Below are positions 34,303 through 41,954 of a stretch of 64,000 nucleotides of DNA, piece after piece. The translations under genes were made by a program, and so were the position numbers. The notes beneath the pieces were generated by a model. The model saw only the letters and a list, made by a program, of their open reading frames with translations, ran no database searches and was not told the origin of the DNA. How positions within the stretch are numbered: the first letter of the stretch is position 1; each line of letters starts with the position of its first letter. Source of the DNA: an uncultured Lachnospiraceae bacterium (GTDB taxonomy: Bacteria; Bacillota; Clostridia; Lachnospirales; Lachnospiraceae); assembly GCA_902761585.1 (NCBI GenBank), contig CACWKX010000006.1, forward strand, positions 62,001 through 126,000, written 5' to 3'.

Positions 34303-35313
34303 TCAGAACTTTCCAGCCTTTGCAGCTTCCTCGATTGCGACTGCGGTGGAAACCGTCATGCCGACCATCGGGTTGTTTCCTGCGCCGATCAGACCCATCA
34401 TCTCGACATGAGCCGGGACGGAGGAGGAACCAGCGAACTGCGCATCGGAATGCATACGGCCAAGGGTATCCGTGAAGCCATAGGAAGCCGGGCCTGCTGC
34501 CATGTTATCCGGATGCAGGGTACGGCCCGTGCCGCCGCCGGATGCAACAGAGAAGTACTTCTTGCCAGCCTCAAGGCGCTCCTTCTTGTAGGTGCCTGCT
34601 ACCGGATGCTGGAATCTGGTCGGGTTGGTGGAGTTGCCGGTGATGGAGACATCCACGTTCTCCTTCCACATGATCGCAACACCCTCCGGTACGGAGTTTG
34701 CGCCATAGCAGTTGACAGAAGCGCGTACGCCGTCGGAGTAGCTCTTGCGGAAGACTTCCTTGACGGTATTGGTGTACGGATCATACTCTGTCTCAACATA
34801 GGTGAAACCGTTGATACGGGAAATGATCTGCGCTGCGTCTTTTCCAAGTCCGTTCAGGATGACGCGCAGCGGCTTCTGACGAACCTTGTTTGCATTGGTC
34901 GCAATTCCGATTGCACCCTCAGCAGCCGCGAAGGACTCATGACCTGCAAGGAAGCAGAAGCACTCCGTCTCCTCGTCGAGCAGTCTTGCGCCCAGTCTTC
35001 CATGTCCAAGACCAACCTTACGGGTGTCTGCGACAGAACCCGGGATGCAGAATGCCTGAAGACCTTCGCCGATCGCCTCAGCAGCGTCGGATGCCTTGCG
35101 GCAGCCCTTCTTGATTGCGATTGCAGCACCGGTAATGTATGCCCAGCATGCGTTCTCGAAGCAGATCGGCTGAATGCTCTTGATCAGGTTGTAGACATCC
35201 AGTCCGGCATCCTTTGTGATCTGCTGTGCTTCCTCGAGGGAAGAGATGCCGTATGAATTGAGGACGCTGTTGATCTTGTCAATACGTCTCTCATATGATT
35301 CAAATAAAGCCAT
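34303..35313 (-). CDS. GGGtGRT protein (conserved, function unknown)
   Basis: A 336-aa protein of the conserved anaerobe family named after its GGGTGRT motif, seen here as VASGGGTGRTLHPDN near residues 255-270. Other recognisable parts are ENACWAYITGAAIAIKKG, IPGSVADTRKVGLGHGRLGARLLDEET, FLAGHESFAAAEGAIGIA and the C-terminal GLIGAGNNPMVGMTVSTAVAIEEA. No biochemical activity is known to me. It lies 35 nt downstream of an IscU/NifU-like scaffold, a recurrent pairing, which suggests a role with iron-sulfur clusters or a metalloenzyme. Glycine-rich loops could bind a nucleotide or phosphate; that is inference. Confidence 0.85.
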   Translation of the reverse strand: MALFESYERRIDKINSVLNSYGISSLEEAQQITKDAGLDVYNLIKSIQPICFENACWAYITGAAIAIKKGCRKASDAAEAIGEGLQAFCIPGSVADTRKVGLGHGRLGARLLDEETECFCFLAGHESFAAAEGAIGIATNANKVRQKPLRVILNGLGKDAAQIISRINGFTYVETEYDPYTNTVKEVFRKSYSDGVRASVNCYGANSVPEGVAIMWKENVDVSITGNSTNPTRFQHPVAGTYKKERLEAGKKYFSVASGGGTGRTLHPDNMAAGPASYGFTDTLGRMHSDAQFAGSSSVPAHVEMMGLIGAGNNPMVGMTVSTAVAIEEAAKAGKF

Positions 35314-35348
35314 TATCGTATCCTCCTTATCTCAAAAGCCCATCAGCC

Positions 35349-36092
35349 TTATTTCAGAAGCGCATCGTCCTTCTTCAGGACATCCTTGAGGGCGACTTCC
35401 TTGTCGGTACGGGGATCCAGAATCTTCACTGCATCCTGTACGCGGCCATAGCGTCCCTTTGCCTTCTCCCATGCATCGTTCGGAGCCATTCCGCCCTTCA
35501 CGAAGTCGGTGAACTTTCCAAGAGATACGAAGGTGTAGCCGATGATCTCATTGTCTGCGTCCAGCGCGATGCCGGTGACATAACCCTCTGTCATCTCCAG
35601 ATAACGCGGGCCCTTCTTCAGCGTGCCATACATGGTTCCGACCTGGGAACGCATCCCCTTGCCGAGATCCTCAAGACCGGCACCGACCGGAAGACCATTC
35701 TCAGAGAAAGCAGACTGGCTGCGGCCATAGGCGATCTGAAGGAACAGCTCTCTCATGGCTGTGTTGATTGCGTCGCAGACGAGGTCTGTGTTCAGAGCCT
35801 CGAGAACCGTCAGACCCGGAAGGATCTCGGAAGCCATGGCTGCGGAATGCGTCATGCCGGAACATCCGATGGTCTCAACAAGACACTCCTGAATAACACC
35901 TTCCTTAATATTCAGAGACAGTTTGCAGGCACCCTGCTGCGGTGCGCACCAGCCTACGCCATGGGTGAATCCGGAGATATCCTTGACTTCCTTTGCCTGT
36001 ACCCACTTCGCTTCCTCCGGGATTGGAGCAGCGCCATGATGCACACCCTGTGCAACCGGGCACATCTCTTCTACTTCTCGTGAATAAATCAT
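35349..36092 (-). CDS. Iron-sulfur cluster assembly scaffold-like protein (NifU N-terminal type)
   Basis: A 247-aa protein whose first half resembles IscU/NifU scaffolds. Cysteines are visible in HGVGWCAPQQGACKL and IGCSGMTHSAAMASEILPG; the latter corresponds to the GC-x-A segment of IscU. The second half (GLPVGAGLEDLGKGMRSQVGT and FVSLGKFTDFVKGG) is not found in classical IscU. MIYSREVEEM is the start, with AAAGGAG eight bases upstream. It forms an operon with the downstream GGGtGRT gene and is probably its functional partner. Confidence 0.82.
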   Translation of the reverse strand: MIYSREVEEMCPVAQGVHHGAAPIPEEAKWVQAKEVKDISGFTHGVGWCAPQQGACKLSLNIKEGVIQECLVETIGCSGMTHSAAMASEILPGLTVLEALNTDLVCDAINTAMRELFLQIAYGRSQSAFSENGLPVGAGLEDLGKGMRSQVGTMYGTLKKGPRYLEMTEGYVTGIALDADNEIIGYTFVSLGKFTDFVKGGMAPNDAWEKAKGRYGRVQDAVKILDPRTDKEVALKDVLKKDDALLK

Positions 36093-36192
36093 GTCAAAAA
36101 CTCCTTTCAACAATGTAGAAGTTCACAGTTCGTGTGTATTCTCGCATATTTTTTTCCGGTGCTGCCCGGAGACTTCAGGGCCTGTTTCCGGC

Positions 36193-37530
36193 TCATCTGT
36201 CCGTCTTCTTTTTCTGTCTTTTACAGACAACTGAAAGCAGGCTGCAGACATAGGAAAGTGCCTCTTCGCTGTCCGTCCGGAGGCTTTCCATAACCCCGTC
36301 CGTCAGCTGTATCCACCCGGTTTTATCCTTTCTGCTCTCCAAAAATACCAGAGCGTCTGCAAGCGTCCGGCGCGTTTCATCCCCCTGTCTGCCTGCAGTC
36401 GAAGACGGGCAGGGAAGAAAGACTCCGCGTACCCTGATATAGCAGTTCTCCGCTTTCGCCTGTTCCCGGAACCGGCTGTCCACAAACTGTCCGACAGACT
36501 TATGAACGGCCCGGTCCTCTTCAGGAAGATAATAATAGTTTTTATAGTCCGGAAAAAAATGAAACAATGTCCGCTCCCTCAGCGGAATATGGATTTCCGC
36601 CTTCGATCCATACAGTTCCACCGAGAAGCCGGCCGCCTCGCTGGAAACCGGTACAGGAACCGGGACTGGCATCCGCAGACTCAGCCTGAGTTCCTCGGTG
36701 CACATTCCTCTCTCTGCTCCTTCCATGTCCGCCTTCCCTGTGCCGTCTGCAAAGTTCACGGTACTCAGCCCCATCGGGCAGCTGCAGCGCCGCACATCTG
36801 CAGCCGGCAGATCCTTCCGGGTCTCCCGATCTTCTGTGCTGTCATTTTTCTCACTGTTTTTCCCGCGGGTATTCGCTCTGTTCTTCCCGCTGGTTTTCCC
36901 GCTGTTCTTCACCATCTGAAAGAAAGCCGGGTAGGCCGTCAGCATTGTCAGCGACAGCATTCCAAGCACATCCTCGTAATTGTGGAGCAGAAGCTTCTCA
37001 AGATCCCCCTTCGGATCCCCCGAGTGCCCGTCTCTGTACGCCCTGTAGATCCAGATCAGCTGCCCTCCATCGTACCGGTCCTTCCGTCTGATTCCGAGAA
37101 ACTGCTCGATTGTCTTCTGATTGAGCCTTTCCAGCCCAAGAAGGTCCTTATAAGGCCTGACCAATCTGTAGATGTCAGCTGTATCCATCTGGTGAAATGG
37201 GGACGGCATTGAATACTCCTGGTATTTCGTTTCCAGATATGGAATGTCAAACCGGTCTCCGTTAAAATGGATGACCGTCCGGTACCGCATGCAGATGTCA
37301 GAGAAAGCTTTCAGAAGGTCTCTCTCATCTTCGGTCTTCTCCGCAAAAAGCTGCCTGATCTCCCAGCTTCCCGGCTTCTTCTGCACTGCATAGCCGATCA
37401 GATACAGATGCGAGGTCTCCGCCTTCAGCCCTGTCGTCTCAATATCAAAATAGATGCATGTCTCCGGGTTGAGTTCCATCGCCGCAATGTAACGCTCATC
37501 GACCGCTGCACAGTGTGTTGTCTGAATCAT
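36193..37530 (-). CDS. YprB-like RNase H-fold exonuclease domain protein
   Basis: A 445-aa protein with a DnaQ/RNase H-like nuclease domain in its first 220 residues: CIYFDIETTGL (motif I), VIHFNGDRFDIPYLETKY (motif II) and LLHNYEDVLGMLSL (motif III). KTIEQFLGIRRKDRYDGGQL is typical of YprB. The middle part is low complexity, with repeated K/N/S/G units near residues 210-235 and a MPVPVPVPV run near 285. The C-terminal part is not recognised. GGGAGG lies four bases before the ATG. Substrate and role unknown; YprB relatives are linked to DNA metabolism. Confidence 0.78.
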   Translation of the reverse strand: MIQTTHCAAVDERYIAAMELNPETCIYFDIETTGLKAETSHLYLIGYAVQKKPGSWEIRQLFAEKTEDERDLLKAFSDICMRYRTVIHFNGDRFDIPYLETKYQEYSMPSPFHQMDTADIYRLVRPYKDLLGLERLNQKTIEQFLGIRRKDRYDGGQLIWIYRAYRDGHSGDPKGDLEKLLLHNYEDVLGMLSLTMLTAYPAFFQMVKNSGKTSGKNRANTRGKNSEKNDSTEDRETRKDLPAADVRRCSCPMGLSTVNFADGTGKADMEGAERGMCTEELRLSLRMPVPVPVPVSSEAAGFSVELYGSKAEIHIPLRERTLFHFFPDYKNYYYLPEEDRAVHKSVGQFVDSRFREQAKAENCYIRVRGVFLPCPSSTAGRQGDETRRTLADALVFLESRKDKTGWIQLTDGVMESLRTDSEEALSYVCSLLSVVCKRQKKKTDR

Positions 37531-37687
37531 CCGGCCTCCCTCTGCTCTCTCGGTTCACCAGCCATACCTGTCCGGATCCGCAGAACCATCTTTCCTTCTT
37601 CCCTTGCGTCTTTTCATCCGTTCAAGCCCTGAAGGCAGCCTCTGCCGGCACGTGTCTCTGCTGCACTTGATGATGTATGGCCGCCTT

Positions 37688-37722
37688 TAAAAAAAGAGCC
37701 GCGGCAAACGCCGCAGCTCTTT
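37688..37722 (-). terminator. Terminator of rpsA
   Basis: A 13-bp stem (37693-37705 with 37710-37722, one mismatch) around a four-base loop is followed on the minus strand by more T residues. Strong intrinsic terminator. Confidence 0.85.
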
Positions 37723-37741
37723 CGAAATTCAACAAAACAGA

Positions 37742-38830
37742 TTACTCTTCCTCAGCATCGCTCTTCGGAGCGGATGTCTCAAGAGCCTTCATGCTCAGGG
37801 AAATCTTGTGGTCCTCGCCATTGAAGTCAACGATCTTTGCCTCGATCTCCTGACCGACCTTCAGAACATCGGACGGCTTGTCCACATGCTCATGAGAGAT
37901 CTGGGATACATGAAGCAGGGCATCAACGCCTGGCTCCAGCTCGACAAATGCGCCAAAGTCTGTCATGCGGGCAACCTTGCCGGTGATCACGGTTCCGACT
38001 GCGTACTTCTCGGACGCATCATTCCACGGGTTCGCATCCGGGAACTTGCGGGTCAGCGCAATCTTACCGCTCTCGCTGTTGATGTTCTTGATCATGACCT
38101 CGACCTTCTCGCCAACCTTGAAGACCTTCTTCGGGTTCTCAACATGGCCCCAGGACATCTCGGAAATATGAAGAAGTCCATCTGCGCCGCCCAGATCGAT
38201 GAATGCGCCAAAATCTGTCACATTCTTGACAACGCCCTCGACACGGTCGCCGACATGAATCCGCTCGAACAGCTCCTTCTGCAGTTCCTTCTTGCGCTCG
38301 ACAAGAAGCTGCTTGCGGTCACCGATGATGCGGCGTCTGCGCGGATTGAACTCTGTGACAACGAACTCGATCTCCTGATCCTTGTACTTGTCAAGATTCT
38401 TCTCATATGTATCAGACACAAGAGATGCCGGAATGAAGACGCGAGCGCCTTCGACCACAACGGAAAGCCCGCCGGAAAGAACCTGGACAACCGGTGCCTT
38501 GAGTACCTCATGGTTGTTGAAGGCCTCCTCCAGTCTCTTGTTGCCCTTCTCTGCAGCCAGTCTCTTGTACGTCAGAACGGTCTGACCCTCGCCATCGTTG
38601 ACCTTCATGATCTTGACTTCCATCTTGTCGCCAACATGAATCTTTTCAGTGAGGTCGCACGGTTCATTGGAATACTCATTTCTTGTGAGAATTCCGTCTG
38701 ACTTGCCGTTGATATTCAGGATCGCCTCATCCGGCTTTACATCGATGACCTCTCCCTCAACGACTTCCCCGACATGAATCGGCTTAAATGTTTCATTCAG
38801 CATCTGTTCAAAAGTATTGTCTTCCGACAT
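37742..38830 (-). CDS. rpsA: S1 RNA-binding domain protein (ribosomal protein S1 homologue)
   Basis: A 362-aa S1-type protein with four OB-fold S1 domains: VGEVVEGEVIDVKPDEAILNI, then VLSGGLSVVVEGARVFIPASLV, then HVGDRVEGVVKNVTDFGAFIDLGGADGLLHISEMSWGHV-type and AVGTVITGKVARMTDFGAFVELEPGVDALLHVSQIS. Low-GC Gram-positives carry such shortened S1 forms that bind mRNA. AGGAGG lies 10 nt before the ATG, inside the 3' end of the ispH frame. The two genes overlap by 34 bases in different frames. In many Clostridia ispH and rpsA are fused; here they are separate. Confidence 0.94.
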   Translation of the reverse strand: MSEDNTFEQMLNETFKPIHVGEVVEGEVIDVKPDEAILNINGKSDGILTRNEYSNEPCDLTEKIHVGDKMEVKIMKVNDGEGQTVLTYKRLAAEKGNKRLEEAFNNHEVLKAPVVQVLSGGLSVVVEGARVFIPASLVSDTYEKNLDKYKDQEIEFVVTEFNPRRRRIIGDRKQLLVERKKELQKELFERIHVGDRVEGVVKNVTDFGAFIDLGGADGLLHISEMSWGHVENPKKVFKVGEKVEVMIKNINSESGKIALTRKFPDANPWNDASEKYAVGTVITGKVARMTDFGAFVELEPGVDALLHVSQISHEHVDKPSDVLKVGQEIEAKIVDFNGEDHKISLSMKALETSAPKSDAEEE

Positions 38831-40467
38831 TGTTTTGAAACCTCCTCGATAATATTGTTTGGGGTAGATGCCCCCGCTGAAATACCAACGATGCCCCTGG
38901 ATGGCACTAGCCGAAGATTCAAATCATCGAAAGTTTGCACAAAAAAGGTACTTTCGCACTCTTTTCTGCAGATATCAACCAACTTCTGTGTGTTTGAACT
39001 GTTTCTGCCGCCGATTACAATCATCGCATCAGCAATGTGTGCGATCGCATCAGCTTCCGTCTGCCGCTCTTCCGTTGCATTACATATAGTATTCAATATA
39101 GCGTTTTCATGATACCTCAATTGCGTAATGATTTCAACCAGTTTGTGAAATTTCTTCAGATTAAAGGTTGTCTGACTGACAACGCACAAGGGCTTCTGTA
39201 TGCCGCTCTCCACAAGCCTCTGCGCCTCTTCCTCCGTGCCGATTACAATCGCCGGAGAGCTGCACCATCCCATGATGCCCTCAACCTCCGGGTGATGCGC
39301 GTTGCCGATGATGACAATCTGGAAGCCCTCCGCGCTCTTCTCCTTCACAATCTGATGAATCTTCTTCACATACGGGCAGGTTGCATCAACCAGCTTCAGC
39401 CCCTGTCCTTTAATCTGCTTGCAGATGTGCTCCGGAACTCCATGTGACCGGATCACAACCGTCCCCTCCCTGACACCGGACAGCTGTGCCTCGTCATCGA
39501 TCTCCACGACACCATGCTGCCTCAGATCCGCAACGACCATCTCGTTGTGAATAATCGGCCCGTAGGTGAAGATGGGGGTCTTTCCTTCCTTGATCTGATC
39601 ATAGACGGTATCCACTGCCCGATGGACTCCGAAGCAGAACCCGGCGCTGGCTGCAAGATACACAGCCGCCTCCCCGTCATCCGATACCCACAGCTGTCCC
39701 TTCAGCGGACTGTCCTCCCTCTGCATCAGGGCCTTCAGTTCCTGAATTCTTTCCTCCGGCGACTGGTTGTTTTGCCTGGCGCACTCCCTTCTCTTTGTCT
39801 CGCGCATCGCCGTCTCTGCCAGGTTCACGATCCTGTCCACCGCCTCTTCGGCGCTGAGATCTGAAGTATCCAGCAGAACTGCGTCATCTGCCTGCCTGAG
39901 CGGCGCTTCTGCTCTGTGACTGTCGCGGTCGTCCCGTTCCTCTATTTCTCTCTGAATCTCCTCAAGGCTGCAGGGCTCTCCCTTCTGCTGAAGCTCCGCA
40001 TACCGGCGTCTTGCCCGCTCCCTGCTGCTGGCCGTCAGAAAAATCTTCAGCGGCGCATCCGGAAGGATGCGTGTGCCGATATCCCGTCCGTCCATGATCA
40101 CATTTTCCTGTCTTGCAAGATCTCTCTGAAGATTCAGGAGCTTCTCCCGCACTGCCGGCTTCGCTGCCGTCACAGAGGCCTGGTCCGACACCTCCTGCGT
40201 CCGAATTCGTCCGCTGACATCCACTCCGTTCAGAAGCATCTGCTGCATACCGTCCTGATATCGGACCTCGATCCTGATCTGGCTCAGGGCCTCCTCAAGC
40301 GCATTCTGGTTTTCTACATCCACCTTGTGCTCCAGCATATAAAGCGCGATGGTGCGGTACATTGCCCCTGTGTCGACATACACAAAACCCAGCTTCTGCG
40401 CTGCACACCTCGCAACTGTGCTCTTTCCCGCTCCTGCCGGCCCGTCAATTGCAATTGAAAAACTCAT
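38797..40467 (-). CDS. cmk-ispH: Cytidylate kinase fused to HMBPP reductase (Cmk-IspH)
   Basis: A 556-aa fusion. Residues 1 to about 225 are CMP kinase: AIDGPAGAGKSTVARCAAQKLGFVYVDTGAMYR, VIMDGRDIGTRILPDAPLKIFLTAS, and the lid with arginines. After a linker to about 270, the rest is 4-hydroxy-3-methylbut-2-enyl diphosphate reductase, the last MEP step giving IPP and DMAPP. The three cluster cysteines are in AGFCFGVHRAV, VDATCPYV and LNTICNATEERQ, and histidines in IIHNEMVV, RSHGVPEH and NAHHPEV. GGGAGGAG precedes the ATG. It overlaps rpsA by 34 nt. Product of dxs and substrate of ispA lie elsewhere in the window. Confidence 0.95.
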   Translation of the reverse strand: MSFSIAIDGPAGAGKSTVARCAAQKLGFVYVDTGAMYRTIALYMLEHKVDVENQNALEEALSQIRIEVRYQDGMQQMLLNGVDVSGRIRTQEVSDQASVTAAKPAVREKLLNLQRDLARQENVIMDGRDIGTRILPDAPLKIFLTASSRERARRRYAELQQKGEPCSLEEIQREIEERDDRDSHRAEAPLRQADDAVLLDTSDLSAEEAVDRIVNLAETAMRETKRRECARQNNQSPEERIQELKALMQREDSPLKGQLWVSDDGEAAVYLAASAGFCFGVHRAVDTVYDQIKEGKTPIFTYGPIIHNEMVVADLRQHGVVEIDDEAQLSGVREGTVVIRSHGVPEHICKQIKGQGLKLVDATCPYVKKIHQIVKEKSAEGFQIVIIGNAHHPEVEGIMGWCSSPAIVIGTEEEAQRLVESGIQKPLCVVSQTTFNLKKFHKLVEIITQLRYHENAILNTICNATEERQTEADAIAHIADAMIVIGGRNSSNTQKLVDICRKECESTFFVQTFDDLNLRLVPSRGIVGISAGASTPNNIIEEVSKQCRKTILLNRC

Positions 40468-40522
40468 GTCTCCTCCCTCGTTCAGCCTGTACTGGCGCAC
40501 AGTTTGTACTGGCACTCATCTC

Positions 40523-41893
40523 TCATTCAGCTTCTTTGCTTTGGCCCTTTGCATACGCCGCTGCCCCAAGACCTGCTGCGCGGCCTGTTGACCAGGCAAT
40601 CTGCAGGTTATAACCGCCGGTGTGCGCATCCACATCAAGCACCTCGCCCGCAAAAAACAGCCCCGCTGTTTTTCTGGATTCCATTGTCCCCGGATCGACT
40701 TCCCGCACCCGGACGCCTCCGTGTGTCACGACTGCCTCCCGGAAACTCCCCGGATGTGTAATCGTAAAGGAAAAATGCTTCGTCTCATAGACAAGCCTGG
40801 CGCGCTCAGCCTTCGTGATGCTGTTGACCACCTTCTGCGGATCAATCCGGCACCGTCTGAGCAGAACGGGAACCATCTTCTGCGGATACACTTCAGGCGC
40901 CACATTGCGGATCTCCTTGTTCGGATTCTGTTCGAAGGCTCTCAGGATCCGCTCATCCAGCTTCAGTTCTGGCAGCGCCGGTTTCAGGTCGATTTCCGCC
41001 TTCAGCTGTCCCTTTCTCAGGCAGTCGGCAAGGTCAGCGCTTGCCGTCAGAACCAGCGGTCCCGTCACGCCGAAATGCGTGAACATCATCTCGCCAAATC
41101 CGTCCCAGGCCTTCCGCTTTCCATTGAAAATCCGAAGCGTTACATTCTTCAGAGACAAACCCTGCATCTCAGACAGATCTTCCTCCGCGCAGCAAAGCGG
41201 GACAAGCGAAGGGCTGCACGGCTCCACCGTATGACCCGCCTTCTCCGCAAGCCGGTACCCGTCACCGGTAGAGCCCGTCGTCGGATAGGAAAGCCCTCCT
41301 GTCGCGATCACAACCGCTCTCGCAGAAAGGACAGTCCCGTCGGACAGACAGACGCCTGTTACCTTCCGGCGGTCTACCTGCTGCACATCCGCCCTGTCTG
41401 CAGCCTTCTCCCCGCAGTGTTCTGAATCGTCCGTCAAGGATACATCTTCCCGCTCTGTTTCATCCTGCTGCCCCGGGAATAAAATCCTGGCAGCCTCTGA
41501 ATGGAGCCTGATCTGTACCCCGCTCTCCCGCATCGCCCTTTCAAGCGCTTTTGTAATATCTGAGGCGTGATCGCTCTGAGGGAAGGCCCGGTTTCCACGC
41601 TCCACCTTCGTCCGGCAGCCATGCTCCTCAAACCACGCAATCACTGCCGCCGGATCAAACCCATAGACAGACGAGTATAAAAAAGAAGCATGACACGGAA
41701 CATGGCTCAGAAAATCTTCCGGATCGCAGGCATTGGTGAAATTACATCTGCCCTTTCCGGTGATATAAATCTTCTTCCCTGCCTTCTCATTTTTTTCGAG
41801 CAGCATCACACGGGCACCGGCTTCCGCCGCAGAGCAGGCTGCCATCATGCCTGCCGCTCCACCGCCGATCACAAGAACATCCGCGTCGGGCAT
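40523..41893 (-). CDS. NAD(P)/FAD-dependent oxidoreductase, BaiN/HI0933 family
   Basis: Flavoprotein of about 456 aa. The FAD-binding ADVLVIGGGAAGMMAACSAAEAG stands at the N-terminus, followed by LLEKNEKAGKKIYITGKGRCNFTNA, characteristic of HI0933/YhiN/BaiN proteins. ATGGLSYPTTGSTGDGYRLAEKAGH, THFGVTGPLVL and the C-terminal AGLFFAGEVLDVDAHTGGYNLQIAWSTG are also family motifs. The frame is open to 42169 and overlaps the kinase gene. MPDADVL at 41893 fits the family, but its ribosome site (AAAGGGG) is too close; an ATG at 42052 is the alternative with a basic extension. The physiological substrate is unknown; one relative reduces bile acid intermediates. Confidence 0.85.
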   Translation of the reverse strand: MPDADVLVIGGGAAGMMAACSAAEAGARVMLLEKNEKAGKKIYITGKGRCNFTNACDPEDFLSHVPCHASFLYSSVYGFDPAAVIAWFEEHGCRTKVERGNRAFPQSDHASDITKALERAMRESGVQIRLHSEAARILFPGQQDETEREDVSLTDDSEHCGEKAADRADVQQVDRRKVTGVCLSDGTVLSARAVVIATGGLSYPTTGSTGDGYRLAEKAGHTVEPCSPSLVPLCCAEEDLSEMQGLSLKNVTLRIFNGKRKAWDGFGEMMFTHFGVTGPLVLTASADLADCLRKGQLKAEIDLKPALPELKLDERILRAFEQNPNKEIRNVAPEVYPQKMVPVLLRRCRIDPQKVVNSITKAERARLVYETKHFSFTITHPGSFREAVVTHGGVRVREVDPGTMESRKTAGLFFAGEVLDVDAHTGGYNLQIAWSTGRAAGLGAAAYAKGQSKEAE

Positions 41894-41954
41894 CCCCTTT
41901 CCCGTCTTTCTCAGAAGACCTGGCTTCCCGACCGATTTCTTTCCGGAAACCTTC

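Noticed and set aside
38797-38840. Programmed -1 frameshift joining IspH to S1
   Set aside because: The S1 frame is -1 relative to ispH, but no X-XXY-YYZ slippery heptamer lies in the overlap, and rpsA has its own AGGAGG and ATG.
40484-40520. Direct repeat TGTACTGGC before cmk-ispH
   Set aside because: Only nine bases, two copies, within a region of no other signal; expected by chance.
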